Part shown: positions 1 through 7,300 of the stretch, one piece after another
Position numbering within the stretch: position 1 is the first letter of the stretch
Layout: the number at the start of each line of letters is the position of its first letter
Assembly: GCA_030674155.1 (NCBI GenBank)
Contig: CM060335.1
Coordinates: forward strand, 27,730,097 to 27,740,096
Length of the DNA: 10,000 nt
Direction of reading: 5' to 3'
DNA from: Stramonita haemastoma
Taxonomy: Eukaryota; Mollusca; Gastropoda; Neogastropoda; Muricidae
Translations under genes and position numbers: made by a program
Notes under the pieces: model-generated
What the model was told of the DNA's origin: nothing
What the model saw: only the letters and a program-made list of their open reading frames with translations
Databases searched by the model: none

Positions 1-100
1 CATGGTAGGGTCAGACCAAAAAATGCAATCTCATTTTTGACATCGTAGGGTCAAGACCAAAAAACGCAATCCCATTCCTAACATCTTAGGGTCAGAGTGT
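1..100. repeat. 40/41-bp tandem repeat, about 2.5 copies, cut by window start
   Basis: Units begin at 1, 41 and 82, each opening with CAT(G/C)(G/T)TAGGGTCA or a close variant, followed by GACC, an A-run, (T/C)GCAATC and a CATT-rich end. Copy 2 has one extra base, so the period moves from 40 to 41. The third copy diverges after about 15 bases (TTAGGGTCAGAG). The array probably extends left of the window. A similar A-run, GCAATC and ATCCTAACAT string recurs at 927-958, so the unit may be dispersed. No coding potential is seen. Confidence 0.8.
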
Positions 101-165
101 TGTTCCCGGCTCTTGCTGCCTTAAGTCTATAAGCTGTAGCTATTCTATTCTATTCTTTTATTTAC
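100..165 (+). repeat. possible 3' end of a retroposon with a (TATTC)3 tail
   Basis: Unique sequence, including TTAAGTCTATAAGCTGTAGC, runs into three exact TATTC pentamers at 141-155. A short pentamer or octamer tail is typical of CR1/L2-like LINEs and related SINEs, and the LINE later in this window also ends in a short (ATTC) tail. No ORF and no target-site duplication were found, so this may equally be a plain short microsatellite. Confidence 0.3.
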
Positions 166-847
166 AGGATAATGGAATAAACACTCATTTGCTTTTTAAA
201 TGCAGTCCCCTGGTGTGTTTATGTAGTTTTATCAATTTTGTTATCCGTTTCCACCAGCACACAACGGCCTACTCTTCTGAAAAGCCTAACGGGTTTTAAC
301 ATGTGTGCAAGATGTTCTGCGTGCGTTCCCACACGGAACCTCAGTTCAGAGTCTCATCCATAGGACTTTTGGGGGGAGTGGAGTCGGCACTGATGTTAGC
401 TCCAGAGGAAAAATCCTCTTGAACGAGACTGGAACCTGGGTCAGCAAATCACGAGCGCATCCCTCTGGACTTCCGTCCTGTCCCCTCGCTGAGCCAGAGG
501 CAATGGCAGACAGGTAACCCCCTCTTCGAAGTTTCCTCATTGCTTCGTTAGCTATACACCTACCTACCTGTCCTGTCCTGTCCTGTGCAGGAAACCTTCC
601 TCTCCTGTCCTGTCTGCACTGATTTCGGAGCAAAATTTGTAACAAACCTCACAGACAGACAATTGAACTAAAATAAAGAAAGGTAGAAGAAAGGGAGGGT
701 ATGGTCGTGGGAGGTGGAGGGACAGTACATTTAAAAAATAGCTCAGAGTAAATATCAGAGATGTCAAGTCTTAGGAAAAATAATTGATCAGACTACTTCT
801 CTTGTTTATTTTGTGTATTTATTCAATTTTGTAAAATATCTTTTCGG
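166..847. other. non-coding interval with a CCTGT pentamer cluster
   Basis: No convincing gene. The short open frames on both strands have no recognisable domain and a composition that follows the local repeats. At about 558-615 there is ACCT/TCCTG repetition: three consecutive TCCTG units at 570-586, then a second CTCCTGTCCTGTC cluster near 602. The remainder is AT-rich with A and T runs. Confidence 0.6.
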
Positions 848-958
848 GATTTTTCTTTGGATTAAAAAAAGACAAAAACAACTTTACTTCTTTTGTTTGT
901 ATATTTCCTAGATTTTTCTTTCGATGAAAAAAAAAAAAAAGCAATCAAATCCTAACAT
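848..958. repeat. diverged 63-bp direct duplication
   Basis: GATTTTTCTTT followed by (T/G)G-AT-type sequence and an A-run occurs at 848-872 and again at 911-940, exactly 63 bases apart. The bases before each copy (TTTTGT...TATTT) are also similar, so this looks like an old local tandem duplication. The second copy has an A14 run at 927-940, then GCAATCAAATCCTAACAT, which resembles the tandem unit at the window start. Confidence 0.5.
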
Positions 959-1060
959 TTTTTGTGATTCTTATAATTTAATTTCTTTAATTTTTGGCAA
1001 CTAGTTCCTGTTTTTGTTGAAAACATTTTTTTTGTGGTTATTTCTTTTGTTTCCTCTCTT

Positions 1061-1245
1061 TTTTGTTCGTAAATTTGTTTATCTGTCTGTCTCTTTTTGG
1101 GGAATTCATTCAGTTAGTCAATCAGCCTTTCTTTCTTTCTTTCTTCTCTATTTGTTTGTTTATTTGTCTGTTTGTTTGTTTGTTTCTTTTTTTTCTCTTT
1201 CTTTCTTTCTTTCTTTCTATCTTCCTTTCTTTCTTTCTGTTTCAG
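1061..1245. repeat. pyrimidine-rich microsatellite, (TTTC)n and (TTTG)n
   Basis: Interleaved CTTT, GTTT and TCTG tetramers: (TTTC)n at about 1128-1145, (TTTG)n at about 1150-1185, and (CTTT)n at about 1196-1238. The two overlapping open frames here encode only F/L/S/C/V-rich low-complexity translation of the repeat and are not genes. The tract ends in TTTCAG, which resembles a 3' splice site, but no exon can be supported downstream. Confidence 0.85.
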
Positions 1246-1629
1246 CAAGACTTGGTACAAAATAAACAAGACTGAAGTATTTGATATGTTTTGAAAAAAA
1301 AAGAAATGATCAGCCCAAACAGTTCATAACGTGAGCTATAAAATGATGAGCAGGACTGTGTAAGAAAAGGTTTTTTGAACTTTATTTGTAAGAAAAATGT
1401 AAATAAACATCAGGAAACGTCGTGTATACGATAAACTGTGAAAATGGAAGAAAAGAGTGCACGATGTACAAGCTTTGATGTGTCAAGACTCAAGACTCAA
1501 GAATATTTTGACTCAACTTAGAAATTATGGATGGCATTTCAAAATTACAATTACATTGCATTGCATTATTAAACAAAACAAATTGAAAAGCAACGCAATA
1601 TCTTAAAATCGACAATACCCTACGTCACA
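1246..1629. other. AT-rich non-coding interval with a (TCAAGAC) repeat
   Basis: Nothing gene-like. There are two full copies and one partial copy of TCAAGAC at 1483-1502, and a short ATTGC(ATTGC) run near 1553-1566. An AATAAA string at 1261-1266 has no associated transcript evidence. Confidence 0.6.
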
Positions 1630-1689
1630 TGCGCGCACTACGCACGCACGCGCCACACACGCGCACACACATACATACACACGCGCGTG

Positions 1690-1720
<31 letters not shown>

Positions 1721-1766
1721 CACACACACACACACACACACACACCACACACATCACACACACACC
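1630..1766. repeat. (CA)n microsatellite with alternating CG/CA start
   Basis: Alternating purine-pyrimidine sequence starts with GCGCGC- and CGCACG-type steps, then ACGCGCGTGC at 1681-1690, then (CA)n with CC and AT interruptions to about 1766. The CG/CA alternation over more than 100 bases is the classic Z-DNA-prone pattern. Non-coding. Confidence 0.9.
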
Positions 1767-1971
1767 AGAAATCGTTAAAAGTAACAAAGCAAAATTATAA
1801 CACAATAGTTATTTAAAGGCATATAATGAAATATTCACCAGCATAATCAACGCATACATAACCGGTGTATATACAATGTGATTCTATATTAAATTGAAAA
1901 ACGTGACAAAAACATTCAACTCCCATCACAGCTCATTCATTAACTGTTGCTTTACCACGTTACTGAGTTGT
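1767..1971. other. AT-rich non-coding interval
   Basis: No gene, repeat or regulatory signal recognised. It is AT-rich sequence between a (CA)n tract and the SINE. Confidence 0.5.
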
Positions 1972-2354
1972 AACGGGCCTTGCCTAGTAAGCAAAAAGTC
2001 CGGGTCGGAGTGTGCGGGGTTCGTACACCGTTTGGATCCAAAACTTTTCCCCTATCGATTAGACCCTAAATGGTGGTCTGGGCGCTAGTCTTTCGGATGA
2101 GAAGATAAACCGATGTTCCATATGTTACACATCACTAATTTAGCGCACGTAAAAAAAATCCACGGCAACAAGGGGGCTGTCCCTGGCAAAATTCGGTAGA
2201 AAAAAGCCACTCATAGGGAAACAAATACAGTTGGATGCAAGGAAAAAAAAAAAGGGTAGGCGCTGCACATGTGGCGACGCACTCTCCCCGGGGAGAGCAG
2301 CCCGAATTTTACGCAGAGAAATCTCCTGTGACAAGTAGTACAAAATACACACAC
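1972..2354 (+). mobile_element. tRNA-derived SINE, mollusc-type body
   Basis: A non-autonomous retroposon that would be transcribed by RNA polymerase III and mobilised by a LINE. An A-box-like TTGCCTAGTAAG lies at 1980-1991 and a B-box-like GGTTCGTACACC at 2018-2029, 38 bases apart, close to tRNA spacing. The body contains TTTCGGATGAGAAGATAAAC (2091-2110), TTTAGCGCACGT, CCACGGCAAC, CCTGGCAAAATTC and CAGCCCGAATTTTACGCAGA. From memory this body recurs in molluscan, especially gastropod, genomes; I could not search. The A/TAC-rich tail runs to about 2354. The 5' end is uncertain: AAAAAGTCC at 1993-2001 recurs at 2356-2364 and could be a target duplication, which would make the copy 5'-truncated at 2002. 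An open minus-strand frame across it is a shadow. Confidence 0.72.
2282..2297. other. perfect palindrome CTCTCCCCGGGGAGAG inside the SINE
   Basis: A 16-bp perfect palindrome in the 3' half of the SINE body. It could form an 8-bp stem in RNA only with a loop-free or distorted tip, so it may be partly a stem remnant. I recall the related consensus as CTCTCCC(T)GGGGAGAGC, so it seems to be a conserved part of the SINE and not specific to this copy. Confidence 0.6.
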
Positions 2355-2385
2355 AAAAAAGTCCAAAAACCTTTAGATAAAGTGT

Positions 2386-2403
2386 ACACACACACACACA
2401 CAC

Positions 2404-2459
<56 letters not shown>

Positions 2460-2476
2460 CACCACACACACGCAGG

Positions 2477-2530
<54 letters not shown>

Positions 2531-2601
2531 ACACACACACACACACAACAACACACACCAGGCACACACGCAGCACACAACAACACAGACACAGACACAG
2601 A

Positions 2602-2652
<51 letters not shown>
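2386..2652. repeat. long interrupted (CA)n microsatellite
   Basis: CA dinucleotides fill most of this tract, with interruptions such as ATGCACCAC (about 2457-2465), ACGCAGGCAT (about 2470), CAACAACAC (about 2548) and CAGACACAGACACAGAC (about 2584-2600). It begins at the end of the SINE tail and may have expanded from it. Long open frames (Thr-His on +, Cys-Val on -) are artefacts of the dinucleotide repeat. Confidence 0.95.
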
Positions 2653-2655
<3 letters not shown>

Positions 2656-2676
2656 GCACTCGCGGGCATGTACACC

Positions 2677-2680
<4 letters not shown>

Positions 2681-2773
<93 letters not shown>

Positions 2774-2782
2774 CTCTCTCTC
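2681..2782. repeat. (CT)n microsatellite directly 5' of the LINE
   Basis: CT dinucleotides with two small interruptions (CCT near 2723, CAAT near 2770). It ends at TCTCTCTC, immediately followed by AGGGGGGAGTG, which I take as the first bases of the LINE. A matching CT tract on the same strand lies just beyond the 3' end of the LINE. Confidence 0.95.
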
Positions 2783-3164
2783 AGGGGGGAGTGATCGGCC
2801 TTTAAGAAGTGCTGCAACATTTTAAGAGCTCTGTGTTAAATATTTCTTTTATAGTTGTTAAAAGTTTGTGAACAGTTGAATATTGTAACAGTGAAAGTGT
2901 TTTTGACTCCAGCTTGGTTTTCGTGTTCCTGTGTGTTTGTGAAGTTCTGAAGTTTTCTACATTTATTGTTTGCATTGTGTGAACTGAGGATCTGCTCTTT
3001 TTCAGTGGCCTTGGCTACCAGAGCTTTTCTTCTGAAAAAGTTTTGTTTTTATCACTCGGTACTTTGCTGATAAACTATTTGTGGTGTTTTTCCAGTTGCT
3101 TATTTTTTTCTGCTCCGTATCAAAGGTTCAGGTGTGCTGGTTATTCCTTTGGGTCAGAGTTGAC

Positions 3165-3202
3165 TAATCTATAAAAGTCAAAAGTTAGTAATCTATAAAA
3201 GT
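3165..3202 (+). repeat. 14-bp direct repeat TAATCTATAAAAGT, two copies
   Basis: TAATCTATAAAAGT occurs exactly at 3165-3178 and 3189-3202, 24 bases apart. Each copy contains TATAAAA (3170-3176 and 3194-3200), a TATA-box-like string. The spacing is close to two helical turns. A promoter role inside the LINE 5' UTR is inferred only. Confidence 0.55.
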
Positions 3203-3228
3203 TATGACGAGTTTTAGTTTCTTAATTA

Positions 3229-3253
3229 TGACGTCACATAATTTTCTACGTCA
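3229..3253. promoter_or_regulatory. CRE palindrome TGACGTCA plus a nearby half site
   Basis: TGACGTCA at 3229-3236 is the exact consensus for CREB/ATF-type bZIP factors. A second half site, TACGTCA, lies at 3247-3253. Both are in the LINE 5' UTR, downstream of the TATAAAA pair. Function is inferred from the motif only. Confidence 0.5.
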
Positions 3254-3303
3254 TTAAAAGAGCCTAAAACTCATGGACTGCCTTGAACTACCAGAACTAG
3301 CCA

Positions 3304-3324
3304 CCCCCCCCCCCCCTCCCCCCC
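3304..3324. repeat. C13-T-C7 tract in the LINE 5' UTR
   Basis: Thirteen Cs, one T, then seven Cs. The minus strand carries the matching G-tracts and could form a G-quadruplex, and the plus strand an i-motif. Such tracts are also prone to length error in sequencing. Confidence 0.8.
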
Positions 3325-3493
3325 AATCACTGTTCTGCCTAAATGGGGGGTGAGATATCTCATGGTAACAACAACACCACCAATTGTGGGGGATGAACTT
3401 TGTTCAATAGCAATGGAAGACGTGTTTTGAATTTGCTCTGGAGAAAATTTTCTTTTTTTCGTATTATTACACATATTCTGTTTTCAGAGAAAT

Positions 3494-4795
3494 ATGCCAA
3501 TTTGCAGCCAACAGTATAGACTTACATGTGAAACATTTGTGACAGTTTTGTGGCATTTTATGGCAGAAAGGGCCAGAAAATCCGCATTGAAAAGGGTACG
3601 TAGCCTAAAATTTCCATTGAAAATAAAGCCAAGTGATGCTGTTTTGCTATTTTTAGTGTCAGGACTCTTGCTGTGCGCTGGTGACATTGAAACCAATCCA
3701 GGGCCAGTCTCTCCTAGTGCACATGGCACGTGCAACACAAATGAACCAGATGTAAACAGCGATGCATTCACGGAACTACTGCAAGCCATCCGTAAACAAG
3801 ATGGGCGCTTTGACTCTATTGAGCAAAAAATGTCAACAATTCAGGTTGGCATCGATACAATCAAGGGAGATGTGGCGCAGGTCAAATCAAATAGAAAAAA
3901 GGTGTGGACAATATTGAAGTGGAACAAGAAGCACTGGCAGCATCAGCCAGGATGAATCAACAGAACATTGACTGCAGTGACAGGCTGAAGCAAGAAGCAA
4001 AGAAAGCTGAAGAAAGAGACAAGCATGGAGGAAACGATTGGAAATCTCCAGTCAGAAGTCAATCGTTTAGAGGAGTTTTCCAGAAGAGACAATTTGAGAC
4101 TGTTTGGTGTGCGGCACAAAAAGTCAGCTTCTGATTATGAAGACTTCAACACGTGTGCAGAACTGGTGACAAGCACCCTCAACAGTGTGGAAGGAACCAA
4201 GAAATGGAAACCTGAGGACATTGCTCGTGCTCACAGAATCGGCCAGATCAGGGAAGGCAGACCACGACCAATGATAGTCAAGTTTAATAAGTGGAGTGAC
4301 AAAATGGCAATCCTTTCAAACCGACCCTACAGAGAAGAACTGAGCAAAAGGGGAGTCCGGGTGGCAAATGACTTGACCAAAGCACAAGCAAGGGCTGTAG
4401 CAGCTGCAAAGAGTGAGGGAAAGTTTGCGTACTTTAAACAGGGCAAAATGATTGTAGAGCCCAGAAACCTGACCCAAGAACATACGCAGAGATGGTTGAA
4501 GGAAATGGACAGAGGGCACGCATGGAAATCAGTCCAGCTGGGAGTGAAAACAGGAACAGGAGTAAACATGACGTCACCACCCTGGAGGAGAGGAACATGG
4601 CCAGCTCCCAGGACTAGAACGAGCAAACAGGAAATCATCAAGGTCACCGGGGTACCAGGAATGGGAGATCTCCAGCAGAACCTCAAGCCAGCATGGGTCA
4701 CCTGCCCTGCCAGACATCAGGAGTGGGAGGCGCTCTCCTGCACCGTCAATCAGCAAATGGACGAGGACAAAGACAACCGGACACGTACAATCTGA
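3494..4795 (+). pseudogene. LINE ORF1 protein with N-terminal 2A motif (frameshifted copy)
   Basis: RNA-binding ORF1 protein of the LINE, expected to form ribonucleoprotein with element RNA. The ATG at 3494 has A at -3. The N-terminus is basic (about residues 23-45), followed by a hydrophobic run (about 49-62, AVLLFLVSGLLLCA) and then GDIETNPGP, a 2A ribosome-skipping motif. Next come a Gln/Glu/Lys-rich coiled coil and an L1-ORF1p-like region with RRDNLRLFGV, ARAHRIG, RPRPMIVKF and FAYFKQGKMIV. Two compensating frame changes break it: near 3895-3901 (an A6 run, one base short) and near 4020-4025 (one base extra). Frame 2 between them hits TGA at 3953. The true C-terminus is unclear: the frames end at 4795, 4880 and 4887, and no CCHC knuckle is visible. 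The family assignment of the central part is firm. Confidence 0.85.
3641..3706 (+). other. 2A ribosome-skipping (StopGo) motif with preceding hydrophobic segment
   Basis: Residues 64-71 read D-I-E-T-N-P-G-P (3683-3706), an exact fit to the D-(V/I)-E-x-N-P-G-P core. Known 2A peptides make the ribosome release at the Gly-Pro junction and continue, here giving a peptide of about 70 residues plus a separate ORF1 protein starting at Pro71. The bases before it encode a Leu/Val-rich stretch of about 14 residues (49-62) that resembles a signal-peptide core. 2A motifs at the start of ORF1 are known in trypanosome L1Tc and in APE-type LINEs of several aquatic invertebrates. Activity in this copy is inferred from the intact core. 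Confidence 0.9.
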
Positions 4796-4911
4796 GGGAC
4801 CCCAGGGCTCCAGGGAGAGGTCCCGGCTCTCAAAGGAATCAGAGAAGCTCTCAGCCACGTCGCTCAGAACGCAACAGTAAACCATAGGACAGGCTGGGTC
4901 ATTCATCTGGT

Positions 4912-5437
4912 GTGTCAGTTCTTACGTTTAATGTGGAAGGCCTTGCTGGTAAAATCCATGATCGTTCTTTTATGCATTATCTTTCTTCTTTTGACATGGC
5001 ATGCTTAACAGAAACTTTTGTTGATCATTCTTTTGATTTAACTGGGTTATTCCCAGAGCATGTCATATTGGTGTCACCAGCAAGGAAATTGTCTGTCCAA
5101 GGAAGACGGTCTGGAGGGGTGATTTTGCTCATTAAACGTAACTTGTACGAAGGATATATGAAGCAGGTAGAGATAAGCTGTGTAAACACAATTGCTGTAA
5201 TGATTGATAAGTCCTTTTTCAGCACAGACAAAAATGTCCTATTCATAGCATGTTATGTTGTGCCAGAGAATGGCCCTTTGTACGACCATATAATAGCCAA
5301 AAATGGCATTGAGATATTAGAAGACAACATTACCAATCAGTTAGGTAATGAAGATGTGTACTTTATGATCTGTGGAGATCTGAATGCCCGTACAGCTTCC
5401 CATCAGGCTAAATTAGAAAATATGCCAGTCTTTTCCC

Positions 5438-5476
<39 letters not shown>

Positions 5477-5759
5477 TTGATGATTTAGAAGTAAGGGGAT
5501 TGTTTGACAGGTGTTCTAAGGATATAACAGTTAACAGTTTTGGTTGTTCATTACTTGATTTATGCTTTATGCTTGATTGCATTATTCTGAATGGTGTATG
5601 TGAGGGGGATAAGAATGGGGATTTTACATTTATAAGTCCAAATGGTTCTAGTGTAATTGACTATTTTATTGTGTCTCAAAATTTGTTTTCTCAAACAAAC
5701 ATTGTTATGAGATCATGGATCGTTTAGACTCCTGGCACCTACCTGTGGAATTGCATTTG
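4912..5759 (+). other. APE-type endonuclease domain of ORF2
   Basis: An exonuclease-endonuclease-phosphatase fold that nicks the target DNA. Numbered from 4912: FNVEGL with Asn7 (4930), LTET with catalytic Glu34 (5011), SGGVILLIK, ICGDLNA with the GDLN box at 5374-5385, a (GAT)12-coded Asp run, then SVIDYF at 5650-5664. The final catalytic His is at 5736 in DSWHLPVEL, but it is read in frame 3, after a frame change near 5710; frame 1 stops at TAG 5725-5727. Trp sits where most families have Asp before this His (S-D-H); I cannot tell whether this is clade-typical. All metal-binding and catalytic residues that I can place are otherwise present. Confidence 0.88.
5440..5484 (+). repeat. (GAT)12 trinucleotide run coding poly-Asp in the endonuclease
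   Basis: Twelve consecutive GAT codons at 5440-5475, then GTT and two more GAT. It lies in frame in the loop between the GDLN box and the IDYF motif and gives 14 Asp in 15 residues. It is likely a microsatellite expansion in this copy. Confidence 0.95.
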
Positions 5760-6399
5760 AAAAACATAGGTAGAAGTTCTGAAACTATAAACTTAAGTGA
5801 TATGAAAGAGACTCGGGTGGTATGGTCAGATGAGTTTGCCCAAGTATACAGGGATGAGATAACCTCATTAGAATTTAAGGAGATGGTTCAAGACGCCAGT
5901 AATGGATTAGTCAAAAATATTGATAAATCAGTGGATATAATGACAAAGGCGCTGCTTGGAGTAGCAGAATGTATGGTAAAAACTGTTGGAGGCAAGAAGA
6001 AAAAAACAAATGACTGGTTTGACCATGAATGCCATGAAAAGAAACATCAGGTTAAAAGGCTTCTGAGAGAGTTTAGAAGGACAAATAGACTTGAAGTGAA
6101 AGATGCATTTGTACAAAGTAAGAAGGAATATAAAAAGATGCTTAAACAAAAAAAAGTATGATTTTGACCAGAATAGACTGTCAAAACTGAAAGAAAATGT
6201 AAGGGACTCCAAGTCCTTTTGGAAGATTATTCGTTCTGTTAATTGTAAACGAACAATTTGTAACTCAATTTCTAATGACCAGTGGCATGAGCATTTCCGT
6301 AGTGTTTTCCAAGTCTTTCAGAATAACATACAGGATCAGGAACCAGTGGAAGATGAAATTGTTAGAACAGATGATGTGCAAGACCCAGTCCTCGATGAA

Positions 6400-7300
6400 C
6401 CTATCTCTAAACAAGAAGTAATAGCAGCAATAAACAGATTGAAAGGGGGAAAGAGTCCAGGTCCAGATAGAATTACAGGAGAGATGCTTAAAAATGTGGA
6501 TGATACCGTAATTGACTATTTTGTGCAGTTGTTCAATATGCTTTTTGATGAGGGAGCAACTAGTTCACCTGACAATTATCGGGGAGTTTCTCTAACATGA
6601 GTAAAGTATACACATGCATTTTGAATAAAAGACTTTCTGAATGGGTAGAAACCAATGAAAAAATCATAGAAGAGCAAGCAGGCTTTAGACAGGGATATAG
6701 CACAGTTGATCATATTTTTACTCTCTATGGGCTTGTGCAGAAATATTTACAGAAGCATGCTAAGTTGTATGTTGCATTCATAGATTTCAGAAAAGCGTTC
6801 GATTCCGTAGATAGGAACGTACTATGGTTTATACTTCAGAAATCAGGAATTGAGGGGAAAATGTACAGGGCCATAAAGGGTATCTATTCATCGGTTACCG
6901 CGTGTGTACGGAATAGATGTTCTTACACAGATGACTTTGACTGTCCCAGAGGTGTTAAACAAGTTTGTTTGTTAAGTCCATTAATGTTTTCAATTTTTAT
7001 AAACAAGCTAGCCATAGAAGTTGCACAATCGGGAAAACGTGGAATACAAATGATCCCAGGTGCAGTCGAATTATTCCTGTTAAACTTTTGTCCAACACAC
7101 CTACAGAACTGCAAAATCAACTGAACAAATTAAAAGCAGAAGCAGATCGTCTTTGTCTCACAGTAAACTCAGAAAAAACGTGGTTATGGTATTTAGAATG
7201 GGAGGCTACTTGGGAGTGAGAGAAAAATGGACTTATGGGGACCAAAAACTTAAAGTAACAAATAACTACAAGTACCTAGGAGTAACATTTTCAACAAAAT
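6400..7300 (+). other. reverse transcriptase domain of ORF2, motif C deleted
   Basis: RNA-dependent DNA polymerase. Visible blocks: KGGKSPGPDRITGEML (about 6442-6489), NYRGVSL (about 6574-6594), EQAGFRQGYSTVDH (about 6669-6710), and motif A FIDFRKAFD with Asp at 6783 and 6801. Motif B follows at 6951 as GVKQVCLLSP, with Val (GTT, 6963) where a Gly is expected, one base from GGT. The xADD catalytic box is absent: text that should flank it (VELFLL, then LLSNTP in another frame) meets at about 7080-7090. Between FDEG (6543-6555) and SPDNYRG about 20 expected residues of block 1 are also missing. A polymerase from this copy would be inactive. Confidence 0.88.

Larger units (their letters stand above)
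2783..3493 (+). promoter_or_regulatory. LINE 5' UTR / putative internal promoter region
   Basis: About 710 bases of non-coding sequence between the CT tract and the ORF1 start. It begins AGGGGGGAGTGATCGG and is T-rich, with scattered upstream ATGs in short frames. LINE 5' UTRs usually carry an internal Pol II promoter. Candidate elements here are the duplicated TATAAAA motifs, the CRE palindrome and the C-rich tract, listed separately. TTCTGTTTTCAG at 3476-3487, just before the ORF1 ATG, resembles a splice acceptor. Confidence 0.55.

Noticed and set aside
1..100. Short tandem repeats considered as a CRISPR array or telomeric repeat
   Set aside because: Units are contiguous with no spacers and degenerate; TTAGGG occurs only once within a unrelated 40-bp unit, and the setting is eukaryotic.
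1238..1250. TTTCAG after a pyrimidine tract as a 3' splice site
   Set aside because: The pyrimidine run is a microsatellite and no coding exon follows.
1014..1275. Two hydrophobic Phe/Leu/Ser open frames resembling membrane proteins
   Set aside because: Low-complexity translation of TTTC/TTTG repeats; two overlapping frames give the same look.
2018..2029. A functional tRNA gene at the B-box-like motif
   Set aside because: No cloverleaf can be drawn with paired acceptor and anticodon arms; it fits a degenerate SINE head.
2140..2825. Long open frames on both strands (226 and 196 codons and smaller ones)
   Set aside because: They translate CA and CT dinucleotide repeats (Cys-Val, Thr-His, Arg-Glu, Ser-Leu) plus SINE sequence, and have no domain.
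3271..3474. 67-codon minus-strand open frame in the LINE 5' UTR
   Set aside because: Crosses the homopolymer C tract, with no recognisable domain.
3494..3955. 2A motif as sign of an integrated RNA virus
   Set aside because: The rest of the ORF is a LINE ORF1 (coiled coil and L1-ORF1p-like region) followed by endonuclease and RT; no capsid, helicase or RdRp features.
4316..4906. Minus-strand open frames opposite ORF1
   Set aside because: Antisense shadows of a recognisable LINE ORF1; no domain of their own.
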